Shown here one piece after another: positions 35,257 to 44,755 of a DNA stretch of 64,000 nucleotides (its first letter is position 1; each line of letters starts with the position of its first letter). The translations under genes were made by a program, and so were the position numbers. The notes below the pieces were generated by a model. The model worked only from the letters and a program-made list of their open reading frames with translations, searched no databases and was not told the DNA's origin. The stretch is from the NCBI RefSeq assembly GCF_002532075.1, contig NZ_LYXE01000075.1, positions 1-64,000 on the forward strand, given 5' to 3'. The stretch is from Candidatus Chloroploca asiatica (GTDB lineage Bacteria; Chloroflexota; Chloroflexia; Chloroflexales; Chloroflexaceae).

Positions 35257-36195
35257 ATGCAAAACCATTTCTTGTCGGCGGCAGATTTGAGTCGTGATGA
35301 GGCCGAGACATTGCTGGAACGAGCAACTGAACTTAAGGCTGAATGGCATGCAGGTGCCACCTCGGGGATACACGCAACCTGGCCCCTGAAGGGCAAGACC
35401 CTCGCCCTGGTCTTTGAGAAGCCCTCCCTACGTACGCGCGTGGCGTTTGAAGCAGGGATGACCCAACTTGGCGGCAATGGCTCGTATCTGTCGGCAAATG
35501 ATATTGATATGGGAGGGCGTGAAAGTGTGCCCGATGTGGCGCGGAACCTGAGTCGCTGGGTGCAGGCGATTGCCGCCCGGGTCTTCAAACACACAACCGT
35601 CGAAACCCTCGCTCGCCACGCCGATGTCCCGGTGATCAACGCCCTCTCGGATCGCGAGCATCCCTGCCAGGCCCTCGCCGATCTGTTGACCTTGCGCGAG
35701 CGCTTCGGGCGCCTCCAGGGCTTGCAGTTGAGTTATCTCGGTGATGGCAATAATGTCTGCCATTCGCTGATGCTGCTCGGGGCGACCCTCGGGGTCAGTG
35801 TGCGCGTTGGGTGCCCGGTGGATTATCAACCTGACCCCGATATCCTCGCCCACGCCGAACTTCTCGCCGCCAACAACGAGGCAACGATTACGGTGACGGC
35901 CTCACCCGTTGAGGCGGTTGAAGGGGCTCATGCGATCTATACCGACGTCTGGGCTTCGATGGGCCAGGAACACGAAGTCGCCCGCCGCCGCCCGGTCTTT
36001 GCCCCCTATCAAGTCAATGCCGCGCTGATGGCATATGCCGATCCTGCCGCCATCTTTATGCACTGTCTCCCTGTCCACCGTGGTGAGGAAGTCAGCACTG
36101 AGATTATTGATGGCCCCCAGTCGGTTGTCTTTGATCAGGCCGAGAACCGTCTGCATGTACAAAAAGCCCTGATCCTGACGCTTCTTAAGTTGTGA
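35257..36195 (+). CDS. argF: Ornithine carbamoyltransferase
   Basis: 312 residues. Makes citrulline from ornithine and carbamoyl phosphate in arginine synthesis. The carbamoyl-phosphate site SLRTR is at residues 57-61, HPCQALADLLT is present, and the ornithine-site loop HCLPVHRGEEV lies near the C-terminus. The DGNNVCHSL segment is typical of OTC and not of aspartate carbamoyltransferase. ATG 35257 has GGAG 9 nt upstream. No other arg genes are adjacent. Confidence 0.96.
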   Translation: MQNHFLSAADLSRDEAETLLERATELKAEWHAGATSGIHATWPLKGKTLALVFEKPSLRTRVAFEAGMTQLGGNGSYLSANDIDMGGRESVPDVARNLSRWVQAIAARVFKHTTVETLARHADVPVINALSDREHPCQALADLLTLRERFGRLQGLQLSYLGDGNNVCHSLMLLGATLGVSVRVGCPVDYQPDPDILAHAELLAANNEATITVTASPVEAVEGAHAIYTDVWASMGQEHEVARRRPVFAPYQVNAALMAYADPAAIFMHCLPVHRGEEVSTEIIDGPQSVVFDQAENRLHVQKALILTLLKL

Positions 36196-36247
36196 CATGG
36201 ATCGTGCCACACGGCACAGTGCATGATGCAAAAGTGAATGATGACCT

Positions 36248-39200
36248 ATGGCAGGAAATCGCGCAATCTTTGATCGGGCCATGGAGCAGAGTCGTGAAGC
36301 GGCCCGCCTCAACAAATGGGACGAGGCGCTCAAGGCCATTATCCGGGCCCTACAAGAGTTCCCCAACGATACCGATGCCCGGATCAGTGCGGCCGTGGCG
36401 CTCTTTCATGCCAATAAACTCGACCGAGCCCTGCAACTCTTCGAGGATCTGCGTGCGGCGGATCGGCAAAATCCGTTCTTTCTGAGCTATATCGCACGAG
36501 CTCAGGCCCGCCAGGGCGATAGCAAGGCTGTTGAGAGCTATCGCGAACTGGCCGAGTTGCACCTGACACAGCAACATCCTATGCAGGCGATTGAGGCCCT
36601 CCGCGAATTGTTGCGGCTCAAACCGGCTGCCTCCGCCCAGCGCGCCCAACTCGCGCACCTGTATGAAGAGGCTGGCGGCATCCGGGAAGCCGCAGCGGAA
36701 CATTTGACGCTTGCGCGTGAACTCCTTGAGCAACAGCAATTAGATCTGGCCGCCGAAGCCGCCGAAACGGTCTTGCGCCTTGACCCGCAGAGCCGCGAGG
36801 CCCGCGATCTGATTGTGACGATCCGTGACGCAATGGCCCGTTCGGCCGGGCTTGAAGCAAAGCCCGGCGCAGAACCAGGTGGGGGCCAGGCGGCCCCCAC
36901 CCCTGAAGCACGTCGTAGTCGGAGCGGGGTGACCGGCATCCTGCGTACCCAACAGTTTTCGATCGAGAAACTTGTCGAGCAAGCCCAGAAAAAGCAAGAG
37001 GCAGGCGCCATCGATGAGGCGGCCAGGCTCTATGAAGAGGCCCTTGCCGCCGGGCTCTCGCGGGCCGATGTGCTCTATTCGCTGGGCCTGATCTATCAAG
37101 AACGAGGCGATCACCGCTTGGCGACCAATGTGCTGACGCGGGCCGCCGCCGATCCCGAATATGCGCTTTCTGCCCACTTTGCCCTTGGACAGAGCTACAG
37201 TGAGCTCGGACAGTTGCCGCAGGCGGCCCAGGAATTTGAACAGACGATCCAGCTCGTCGATCTCGAGACCATCGGACGCAACGAGGCCGATGATCTGATC
37301 GAGATGTATCAGAACGCCGCGACAATCTATGAGCAGATCGGCGATCTGGCCCATGCAGCGGCGCTCTATGATACGCTGGCCGGTTTTCTCGAGAGCAAGC
37401 GCTGGGGCCGCGAACGTGCGGCCGAGTTCAAGCAACGCTCGAAAGCGCTCACTGACCGCAATATGTTCGCCAAGTTGCGCTCGATCAATACCGGTGCGCT
37501 CACACCTCAAGGGGAAGCCGAACCGGCCCAGGTTGACACCACCACCAGTTCGGAGGTATGGGGCAAGATCCGCCCCATTACCGATTTCTTGCGCGGCGGC
37601 AAAACACCAACGACCGGTGCGCTGACCAACCGTGCAAGTACCCCAACCATTCCCGAGCCGATGATCGCGCTCGAAAACATGCCTATAGGGGATGCTCCCG
37701 ATGCTGCGCCCCTCACGCCCCTTGATACCAGTGAACTCGACGCTGAAGCAGCAGGTTGGGTTGAGTTGAGTAGCAAGTATCTGGAACAGGGGTTGATCGA
37801 AGCCGCCCTCGATGCCTGCCACGAGACAATCCGCGTCGCGATGGATTATCTGCCCATCCATCTGCGTATGGGTGAAATCTATGAACGCCAGGGACGTCCC
37901 GAAGAAGCCCTGACCAAGTATCAGTTATTGATCGATACCTATGAGGTGCGCAGAGAGGCCCATAAGTCGATTGATGTCTATTATCGGATGCTTGACCTCG
38001 CACCCGATACGCTTAATGTGCGCCTGCGCCTCGCGGAAACGCTGCGCGACGCGGGGCGCATCGAAGAGGCTGTCAGCCAGTTTTTGCAGGTAGCCGGGAC
38101 CTATTTTCGTCTCGGACAGAGCAATAAGGCCCTGGAAGAATATCGAAGTTTGCTCCAACTCGCCCCCAAACACCGCGAAGTGCATGCCCACTATGGGCTG
38201 ACCTTGCTGAAACTGGGCCGCTACGACGCCGCCCTTGATGCCTTCCGACGTGCGCTTGAACTGGGACAAGCTGATGACCCAGTCGCCGTCGCTCGCCTCA
38301 ATGTCACCCTGGCCTTGATGGGCGAACATCCCGCTGCCGTCTGGGATTCGCTCGCAACAGTGCTCGATCTGCTCAAGCAACATCCCGGTGAGTTTAGCGC
38401 AGTCCAGGCCGAGTATCGCGGGATTCTGTTGAGCGCCGACCATGCGATCGTCCACTATATTCTTGCCGTGACGCAACAACAGTCCGGGCAACACACCTCA
38501 GCGCTGCTCGAACTCGAACAGGCCGAGGCGTTGCTTGCCGATGAAGCAGCGATGCTCTTGCCGCCCGTCTTGGTTTACCAAGCGGCCGCGAATAGCCATT
38601 TTGCCCTGGGCAATGCCGAGGCCGCCTTGGCACAGTTGCGCCAGGGGTTGGCCGTCAGCGATCAGCCGATGATCGATCCAGGGGTCAAGCATACCTTTGC
38701 CGTCCCCTTGAGCAAAGGCGATCTGATCCGCCGGATGGCCGAAGCCTATGCGGCGTCAGATGATATCGCCGGGGCCGAAAAGGCGCTGCTTGAAGCCCGT
38801 CAACTGTTACCCTATGACCGCGCCATCTATACCAAACTCGCCGATGTCTACTTCCGCCAGGGCAAACTCCCCGAGGCTCTGGCCCAACTGGAAGATCTGG
38901 CGACCCATTATGAAGAACGCCAACAACTCGATCGGGCGATCGAAGTCCTTGAGTATGCCCTCAAACTCGCCCCCAACCATATCGCGATCCGTGGACGCGT
39001 TGCCCGCATCCAGTTGCGACGGGGCTACCTCGATAAAGGCGTCGATGGCCTCGTGCGCCTCGCCGAATTGCAACGCCGCGCCGGGCAACTCAAAGATGCG
39101 GTGGCTTCCCTGCAAGAGGCGGCGCAGGTTCACTGGACACTCAGCAATCACGATAAGGCCCGCGAGGTTTATAACAAGATTGTCCAGATTGCCCCCACCG

Positions 39201-39541
39201 ATATCGAGGCTCGTCAGTGGCTCGCCTTGATGTACACACTGATGCGCCGCCCCGACGAGGCGATTGCCGAAAAGAAGCAGATCGCACGCATTTTCGCCCA
39301 GCAGCAAGATTATGAAAATGCGATTGCTGAGTTGCATCAAATTATTGCCCTCGACCAGACTGATGTCGAAGCATACTATATGCTCGGCGATATGCTGATG
39401 CGTCGTGAAGAGTATGCCCAGGCATTGCAACTCTATGCGCGCTTGATCAAGATGGAGGGCGTAGACCAGGCGCGGGTTGAGGCGTTGATCAATGCCGCAA
39501 ATCGGATGATGCAACAACGCAAGCAGCAAGTGCGTTCATGA
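36248..39541 (+). CDS. Large tetratricopeptide-repeat protein
   Basis: 1,097 residues, almost entirely TPR-like helix pairs (for example AIEALRELLRLKPAASAQRA, EEALTKYQLLIDTYEVRREA, YDAALDAFRRALELGQADD). Two non-repeat linkers occur near residues 198-235 and 400-490, rich in P, T, G and A. There is no signal peptide or TM segment, so a cytoplasmic scaffold is likely. No enzymatic motif. It precedes cdaA-cdaR with a 135-bp gap that holds a promoter-like sequence. Its partner proteins are unknown. Confidence 0.85.
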   Translation: MAGNRAIFDRAMEQSREAARLNKWDEALKAIIRALQEFPNDTDARISAAVALFHANKLDRALQLFEDLRAADRQNPFFLSYIARAQARQGDSKAVESYRELAELHLTQQHPMQAIEALRELLRLKPAASAQRAQLAHLYEEAGGIREAAAEHLTLARELLEQQQLDLAAEAAETVLRLDPQSREARDLIVTIRDAMARSAGLEAKPGAEPGGGQAAPTPEARRSRSGVTGILRTQQFSIEKLVEQAQKKQEAGAIDEAARLYEEALAAGLSRADVLYSLGLIYQERGDHRLATNVLTRAAADPEYALSAHFALGQSYSELGQLPQAAQEFEQTIQLVDLETIGRNEADDLIEMYQNAATIYEQIGDLAHAAALYDTLAGFLESKRWGRERAAEFKQRSKALTDRNMFAKLRSINTGALTPQGEAEPAQVDTTTSSEVWGKIRPITDFLRGGKTPTTGALTNRASTPTIPEPMIALENMPIGDAPDAAPLTPLDTSELDAEAAGWVELSSKYLEQGLIEAALDACHETIRVAMDYLPIHLRMGEIYERQGRPEEALTKYQLLIDTYEVRREAHKSIDVYYRMLDLAPDTLNVRLRLAETLRDAGRIEEAVSQFLQVAGTYFRLGQSNKALEEYRSLLQLAPKHREVHAHYGLTLLKLGRYDAALDAFRRALELGQADDPVAVARLNVTLALMGEHPAAVWDSLATVLDLLKQHPGEFSAVQAEYRGILLSADHAIVHYILAVTQQQSGQHTSALLELEQAEALLADEAAMLLPPVLVYQAAANSHFALGNAEAALAQLRQGLAVSDQPMIDPGVKHTFAVPLSKGDLIRRMAEAYAASDDIAGAEKALLEARQLLPYDRAIYTKLADVYFRQGKLPEALAQLEDLATHYEERQQLDRAIEVLEYALKLAPNHIAIRGRVARIQLRRGYLDKGVDGLVRLAELQRRAGQLKDAVASLQEAAQVHWTLSNHDKAREVYNKIVQIAPTDIEARQWLALMYTLMRRPDEAIAEKKQIARIFAQQQDYENAIAELHQIIALDQTDVEAYYMLGDMLMRREEYAQALQLYARLIKMEGVDQARVEALINAANRMMQQRKQQVRS
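36845..36900. repeat. Two hairpins inside the TPR gene linker
   Basis: GCCGGGCTT/AAGCCCGGC (36845-36853/36860-36868) and GTGGGGGCC/GGCCCCCAC (36879-36887/36892-36900) are perfect stems. Both sit in the low-complexity linker between TPR blocks. They may be palindromic repeat insertions that were kept in frame. Confidence 0.55.
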
Positions 39542-39614
39542 TGATCGCAACGTATGACAAACTGAGATTTGTCTGTAGCGTGGGTGAAGCTTGCCATTTC
39601 TGGGTTCAGTTGAG

Positions 39615-39643
39615 TTGACAGGGTTGCTGTGGCACGTTACCCT
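39615..39643 (+). promoter_or_regulatory. Possible promoter of cdaA-cdaR
   Basis: Perfect TTGACA (39615-39620), 17 nt, then TACCCT (39638-39643), only three of six matches at -10. AT-rich TAATAATAC follows. It lies 34 nt before the ATG. Confidence 0.35.
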
Positions 39644-39676
39644 AATAATACTGGTAGAGACTTCAGGTAAGACGCT

Positions 39677-40495
39677 ATGGACTTCTCTCGTCTGTGGGCG
39701 CGGCTTAATCCACTCACCTCGCCCTATGCCATTCTTGATATTCTGATCGTCGCCATGCTGATCTTCTGGCTGCTCGGGATCATTCGTGGTACTCGAGCAG
39801 TGCAGTTGTTGCGCGGGGTCGGGATTCTGCTGACCCTCGCTTTGATTGTCGGAACCGTCACACGGGATCAACTCCAGACCCTGGCATGGCTCTTGAATAC
39901 GATTATTGCTCCAGCTCTAATCGTTGGTGTCCCAATCCTCTTCCAACCCGAGCTCCGCCGTGCCCTCGAAAGCCTGGGGCGCTCGAGTGAGTTCCTGAGC
40001 CGACCGCTCGCTGGGATCAATCGCTCAGAGATCCTCGATACAATCGGCACGATCGCTCGTACCGCGCAGCAGCTCTCGCAACAGGGGGTGGGGGCTTTGA
40101 TTGTGATTGAACGGTCAACTCAGTTGCAAGAATATGCTGATCGCGGGGTCATTATCGACTCGCGGGTCTCGCTGCCCCTCCTGATGAATATCTTCTATCC
40201 CAATTCGCCCCTCCACGATATGGCCGTCATTGTGCGCGGCAATCGCATTCTCGCCGCGAATGTGGTCTTGCCCCTGAGTGAGGATATTACTGGTCCGCGC
40301 CGCTATGGCACACGCCACCGCGCCGCCAAGGGGATCAGTGAACAGTCTGATGCCCTCGCCATCGTTGTCTCAGAAGAGACCGGGGCGATTTCACTTGTCC
40401 AGGACGGCCGTATGGCAAGCTATTTGACTGAAGCCCGTCTGCGCACCATGCTGGCTGGTCTGTTGCGCGTGGCCCAGGATGAGGCAACCTCATGA
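39677..40495 (+). CDS. cdaA: Diadenylate cyclase CdaA (DAC domain)
   Basis: 272 residues. Three N-terminal membrane segments (about 18-36, 45-62, 70-90) are followed by a DAC domain. It condenses two ATP to c-di-AMP at the membrane. The RHR motif is present as GTRHRAAKG (211-219), and SEETGAISLVQDG follows. The usual DGA motif reads LHDMAVIV, that is DMA at 181-183, an unusual glycine-to-methionine change. cdaR follows after 28 bp, the standard cdaA-cdaR pairing. ATG 39677 has AGGTAAG upstream. Confidence 0.93.
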   Translation: MDFSRLWARLNPLTSPYAILDILIVAMLIFWLLGIIRGTRAVQLLRGVGILLTLALIVGTVTRDQLQTLAWLLNTIIAPALIVGVPILFQPELRRALESLGRSSEFLSRPLAGINRSEILDTIGTIARTAQQLSQQGVGALIVIERSTQLQEYADRGVIIDSRVSLPLLMNIFYPNSPLHDMAVIVRGNRILAANVVLPLSEDITGPRRYGTRHRAAKGISEQSDALAIVVSEETGAISLVQDGRMASYLTEARLRTMLAGLLRVAQDEATS

Positions 40496-40523
40496 AGACT
40501 AGCCATCGGCAGGCGACGCGCTT

Positions 40524-41939
40524 ATGACACCGGTGCGCACTACGTTGATGCGTCTCGCTCTGGCCCTCAGTTTGAGTTTTGCACTCTGGGCTTTTGTCTC
40601 GTTTAGCGAAAACCCTGAAGAACGTGTCACCTTTCCCGAAGTGCAATTGCAGGCCATTGGCCTCGGTGATGAACTAGTGCTTGTCGATAGCAACAGTATG
40701 CCGACCCAGTCCTTGCCCCTGGTTCAGATTACCCTTAGTACCGACCGCCAACAATTGGCGAACCTCCGCCCGGTGGATGTTCGGGCAGTGCTGGATCTTA
40801 CCGGCCTTGGGCCTGGTGAACACCTCGTGCCAGTCAATGTGCAACCTACCCGCAGCAATGTTTCGTTTCGCACCGTTGCTGATGGCGTCGAACCTTCGGT
40901 CGTGCCGATCCGCCTGGAACAGATCAGTAGCCGTACGGTGCCGATCCGGATCGATCTGCTCGGCAGTCTGCCCTTTAGTTTTGAACGAGGCGAGCCAAAA
41001 ATAAGCTCCGGTGGGGGGCCAATCACGACCGTCCAGGTGATTGGCCCGCTCAGCCGCATTGAACGCGTCGAAGAAGCGCGCACCATCGCCAATATTGCCC
41101 AGTTGCGGGCGACTTATTTGGGGCCGCTGACCCTGACCGCCGTTGATCGCGGGGGGGTTGCGATCGACGGCGTGCGCCTTGATCCCGGGATTGTGACCGT
41201 CGAGATCCCGATCAATCCGGTCGTCGGCCTTAAACTCGTGCCCGTGGTGCCAACCATCGATGGACAACCTGCGCCCGGTTATGCGGTGCGCAATGTGATC
41301 ATCTCACCACCGTTGATCACGCTGGCTGGCAGTTCGGGACCGCTCGATGCGATTGATGTGTTGGCAACGCAGCGAATGAGTATTGAGGGGGCCAGTCAGA
41401 CGGTGGTCTCGATTGTTGCCCTGATCTTCCCCGACGGTACCTCTGCCCGTGAGGGTGAACCGGAACAGGTGCAGGTCACTGTCCAGATCGCGCCGATCGA
41501 GCGGCCTTTCCAGGTCGAACTGCCCGTGCAGGTGACCACCACTGGCCTCGGGCCGGGCCTGAATGCGAGCCTCAATCCGGCTGTCGTGACGGTACAGGCT
41601 TCGGGGAGCAACGCCGCGCTGAATGATCTCGCCAATCGCCCCCTGGCCGCAACCGTCGATCTGAGTGGGCTAGAGGCAGGGAGCTATGTCCTTGAGGTGC
41701 GACTGAACCTCCCGTCGGGGATTACCCTCAATGGCGCGCTGCCTACCGTGCAGGTTACCCTCCGCCCTCAGGTGATCCCGCCAACTGCAACGGTGCCGGT
41801 ACCAACGCCTGGCGAGACAGCCACCCCTGTGACCGAATCTGGGCAAACAGCCACGCCAACTGACCCCAATCCTCCCGGTCAAGAACCAACCGTGTCACCC
41901 GAACCAGCGCCGACTACCGAGCCAACCCCAACGCCATAA
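40524..41939 (+). CDS. cdaR: YbbR-domain protein CdaR, regulator of CdaA
   Basis: 471 residues. One N-terminal TM helix (LMRLALALSLSFALWAFVSF) anchors a chain of about four YbbR-like beta modules outside the membrane (for example LVPVVPTIDGQPAPGYAV). A proline/threonine tail of about 50 residues (TATPTDPNPPGQEPT) ends the protein. CdaR proteins bind and modulate CdaA. The TAA stop is followed at once by GTAGTCTGT, a word shared with repeat ends elsewhere in the window. Confidence 0.88.
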   Translation: MTPVRTTLMRLALALSLSFALWAFVSFSENPEERVTFPEVQLQAIGLGDELVLVDSNSMPTQSLPLVQITLSTDRQQLANLRPVDVRAVLDLTGLGPGEHLVPVNVQPTRSNVSFRTVADGVEPSVVPIRLEQISSRTVPIRIDLLGSLPFSFERGEPKISSGGGPITTVQVIGPLSRIERVEEARTIANIAQLRATYLGPLTLTAVDRGGVAIDGVRLDPGIVTVEIPINPVVGLKLVPVVPTIDGQPAPGYAVRNVIISPPLITLAGSSGPLDAIDVLATQRMSIEGASQTVVSIVALIFPDGTSAREGEPEQVQVTVQIAPIERPFQVELPVQVTTTGLGPGLNASLNPAVVTVQASGSNAALNDLANRPLAATVDLSGLEAGSYVLEVRLNLPSGITLNGALPTVQVTLRPQVIPPTATVPVPTPGETATPVTESGQTATPTDPNPPGQEPTVSPEPAPTTEPTPTP

Positions 41940-41972
41940 GTAGTCTGTGAACACGTACGCGCATAGCACATT

Positions 41973-42001
41973 TTGCTTAAACCTTCGGTGTATGGTATCA
42001 T
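41973..42001 (+). promoter_or_regulatory. Predicted promoter of the ferredoxin-NADP reductase gene
   Basis: TTGCTT (41973-41978), 17-nt spacer, TATCAT (41996-42001) with extended -10 TGG. The leader to the GTG start is about 125 nt; no riboswitch-like fold was recognised in it. Confidence 0.55.
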
Positions 42002-42133
42002 CTCGCAAAGACACCCCAAAGAACAAGAGCAAGCCTATATACGTTTTGCATGCATGCGTCCGTAGGGGTGATCTACCTTGATTTTCTGTCTTACGACTCC
42101 ACCGGTCGAATGGCCTGCCGAAGGAGCCTTACC

Positions 42134-43528
42134 GTGAGTGTACAACTCGGAACTGTGGAACGTCCGCTTCGAGTCGCGATTGTCGGTGCCGGTCCCGCTG
42201 GTTTTTACGCCGCAGAAGCGCTGCTTAAGCAGAAAGATCTCGTCTGCCAGATTGATTTTATCAATCGCCTGCCGACTCCATATGGCCTGGTGCGCGAAGG
42301 GGTTGCACCTGATCATCAGTCGATCAAGGCCGTAACCCGCATCTACGACAAACTCGCTGCGTTGCCCAATGTCCGTTATTTTGGGAATGTGACGTTTGGC
42401 CGCGATCTCTCCCATCAGGAACTGAAGGCCCATTACGATCAGATCATCTATGCAGTTGGGGCTCAGTCTGACCGCAAGATGGGCGTGCCCGGCGAGGAGT
42501 TTCTCGGTAGTCTGCCCGCGACGATCTTTGTTGGTTGGTATAACGGCCATCCCGATTATAGCGACCGCCATTTTGATCTGAGCCACGAGCGGGTAGTGGT
42601 GGTGGGCAATGGCAATGTTGCGATGGATGTGACGCGTATCCTCGCCAGCAATCCCGATGAACTCGCAAAAACCGATATGGCCGATTATGCGCTTGGCGTG
42701 CTGCGCACAAGCCAGGTGCGCGAAGTCGTCGTGCTTGGTCGCCGTGGTCCCGCCCAGGCCGCCTTTACCAATCCTGAGTTGAAGGAGTTTGGTGAACTCG
42801 AGGGTGTTGATGTGATTGTCGATCCCGCTGACCTCGAGCTCGATCCGCTCAGTGAGCAGAGTCTGGCCGAAGATAAGACAGCCACCAAAAATGTTGATAT
42901 GCTGCGTGCCTATGCCGCTCGTGGCGCAACTGGTGCACCAAAACGCATTGTGATGCGCTTCCTCGCCTCACCGGTCGAGGTGCTCGGTGAGGATGGCAAG
43001 GTGGTTGGGGTCAAGATTGAACGCAATAAGCTGGTGCAGGCTGCGGATGGTACGCAGCGGCCCCGCGGCACCGGTCAGTACGAGACCCTCGCTTGCGGGA
43101 TGATCCTGCGCTCGGTGGGCTATCGTGGCGTCAGGTTGCCCGGGGTGCCTTTTGATGAGACGAGTGGAACGATCCCCAATGTGGCCGGGCGCGTGGTGCG
43201 CACACGCAGCGATGAGGTTGTCCCTGGTGAATATGTAGTCGGCTGGGCTAAACGTGGGCCGTCGGGCATTATCGGGACGAATAAGCCCGATGCTGCGGCA
43301 ACCGTGGCGATGATGATCGAGGATTTGCCTACGCTCACCCCGGCACCCGGTGATGGCGCCGTCGAGAAGATCCTCGAAAGTCACGGTGTGCATTATATTA
43401 CGTTTGCCGATTGGAAGATCCTTGATGCTCACGAGGCGCGTCGCGGCGTTGAACAGAGCCGCCCTCGCGTCAAAGAGACCAATGTGGATCGTATGATGGC
43501 GGTTATTCAGGAAGGCCGCAAGGGTTAG
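42134..43528 (+). CDS. FAD-dependent ferredoxin-NADP+ reductase, adrenodoxin-reductase type (FprA-like)
   Basis: 464 residues from GTG 42134, chosen because GAAGGAG lies upstream; ATG codons near 42050-42110 lack one. An FAD-binding VAIVGAGPAGFYAAEALL opens the protein, followed by RLPTPYGLVREGVAPDHQ, the NADP-binding VVVGNGNVAMDVTRIL, LGRRGPAQAAFTNPEL and the C-terminal WAKRGPSGIIGTNKPDA. These are hallmarks of the FprA/adrenodoxin reductase family, which moves electrons between NADPH and ferredoxins or similar carriers. The physiological partner is not visible here. Confidence 0.92.
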   Translation: MSVQLGTVERPLRVAIVGAGPAGFYAAEALLKQKDLVCQIDFINRLPTPYGLVREGVAPDHQSIKAVTRIYDKLAALPNVRYFGNVTFGRDLSHQELKAHYDQIIYAVGAQSDRKMGVPGEEFLGSLPATIFVGWYNGHPDYSDRHFDLSHERVVVVGNGNVAMDVTRILASNPDELAKTDMADYALGVLRTSQVREVVVLGRRGPAQAAFTNPELKEFGELEGVDVIVDPADLELDPLSEQSLAEDKTATKNVDMLRAYAARGATGAPKRIVMRFLASPVEVLGEDGKVVGVKIERNKLVQAADGTQRPRGTGQYETLACGMILRSVGYRGVRLPGVPFDETSGTIPNVAGRVVRTRSDEVVPGEYVVGWAKRGPSGIIGTNKPDAAATVAMMIEDLPTLTPAPGDGAVEKILESHGVHYITFADWKILDAHEARRGVEQSRPRVKETNVDRMMAVIQEGRKG

Positions 43529-43534
43529 TCACAC

Positions 43535-44755
43535 GTGCGTATTGCCATGCTCGCCCCATTCGGGGTGCGCCCCAAAGGAACCTTGCTGGCGCGAATGTTA
43601 CCACTCGCACGCGCACTCGTGCGGCGTGGGCACGTGGTTACGCTTGTCGCACCACCCGTGCATAATCCCGAAGATGCCGGGACACGGGTGGTGCTCGATG
43701 GGGTAACGGTGATCCATACCCCCCTGCCAACGTCGCCTGGTGCCGTCACTATTCTTGAACAGAGTGCCTCGTTGTTGCGGATTGCGCTTGATAGCCACCC
43801 GCACCTGTTGCACCTCTGTAAACCCAAGGGCTATAGCGGTCTCGCGGCCCTCGCTTCCCGTGCCCTCTCACCCCGGGTGCCCCTGGTGGTCGATAGCGAT
43901 GACTGGGAAGGCTGGGGCGGCTGGAATGAGTTGCTGCCCTATCCTTCCAGCGCTCGCTGGCTCTTTGCCTGGCAAGAACGCGATTTGCCCCGCCGTGCTG
44001 CAGCGGTGACGGTGGCGAGCCGTACCCTCGAAAGCCTCGTCTGGTCGATGGGGGTGCCACCCGAGCGTGTCTTCTATTTGCCCAATGGCATTGAGCCCGC
44101 TCTCTTTGATCATGATGAGGCAGACGAGTGGCACGACCACCTGCCCCTCTTTCCCCTTGATGAGCCAGACTTGTTGCCTGCCTATCAACCCTATCCTACC
44201 CTGCTGCTCTATACGCGCTTCTGGGAAATCGATCTGCACGAGTTGGTGGCCGCCCTGGTGACGATCTATACCGCACGGCCTGGCGTACGCTTGATTGTGA
44301 TTGGGCGGGGCGAGAACGGGGAAGAACAGGATCTGCTCGCCTGGGCTAACCGAGCTGGCTTTGCGCCAATGCTTGACTATCGTGGGTGGCTCGATCCCGC
44401 CCTCATCCCTGAGGTGATCGCCGAGGCCACCATTGCGCTTGTGCCAACACGTGATACGCTGATCAATCGCGCCCGCTGCTCGGCCAAGTTGCTTGAATTG
44501 ATGGGCTTTGGCCTCGCGGTCATCGCGAGTGATGTCGGTGAGGCCCGCAATATGCTGATCCACGAAACGAGTGGCTTGCTGGTGCCGCCTGGTAATCCTG
44601 CCGCCCTCGCCGCAGCAACGCTGCGCCTCATTGATGATGAGATCCTGCGCATGCGCCTCGCCGATAACGCGCAGATCGCGGCAACTGAGTATAGCTGGGA
44701 TCGCCTCGTGGTGATCGCTGAACAGGCCTATGCGGTCGCAATGCGAGATCTGTGA
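43535..44755 (+). CDS. Glycosyltransferase, GT4-like
   Basis: 406 residues from GTG 43535. A GT-B fold is indicated by the N-terminal RIAMLAPFGVRPKGTLLARM, the middle FYLPNGIEPALFD and the C-terminal donor-binding region (ALVPTRDTLINRARCSAKLL, GLAVIASDVGEARN, SGLLVPPGNPAALAAA). Probably transfers a sugar onto a surface polysaccharide or glycolipid; donor and acceptor are unknown. Its TGA overlaps the next gene's ATG (TGATG), suggesting translational coupling. Confidence 0.85.
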   Translation: MRIAMLAPFGVRPKGTLLARMLPLARALVRRGHVVTLVAPPVHNPEDAGTRVVLDGVTVIHTPLPTSPGAVTILEQSASLLRIALDSHPHLLHLCKPKGYSGLAALASRALSPRVPLVVDSDDWEGWGGWNELLPYPSSARWLFAWQERDLPRRAAAVTVASRTLESLVWSMGVPPERVFYLPNGIEPALFDHDEADEWHDHLPLFPLDEPDLLPAYQPYPTLLLYTRFWEIDLHELVAALVTIYTARPGVRLIVIGRGENGEEQDLLAWANRAGFAPMLDYRGWLDPALIPEVIAEATIALVPTRDTLINRARCSAKLLELMGFGLAVIASDVGEARNMLIHETSGLLVPPGNPAALAAATLRLIDDEILRMRLADNAQIAATEYSWDRLVVIAEQAYAVAMRDL

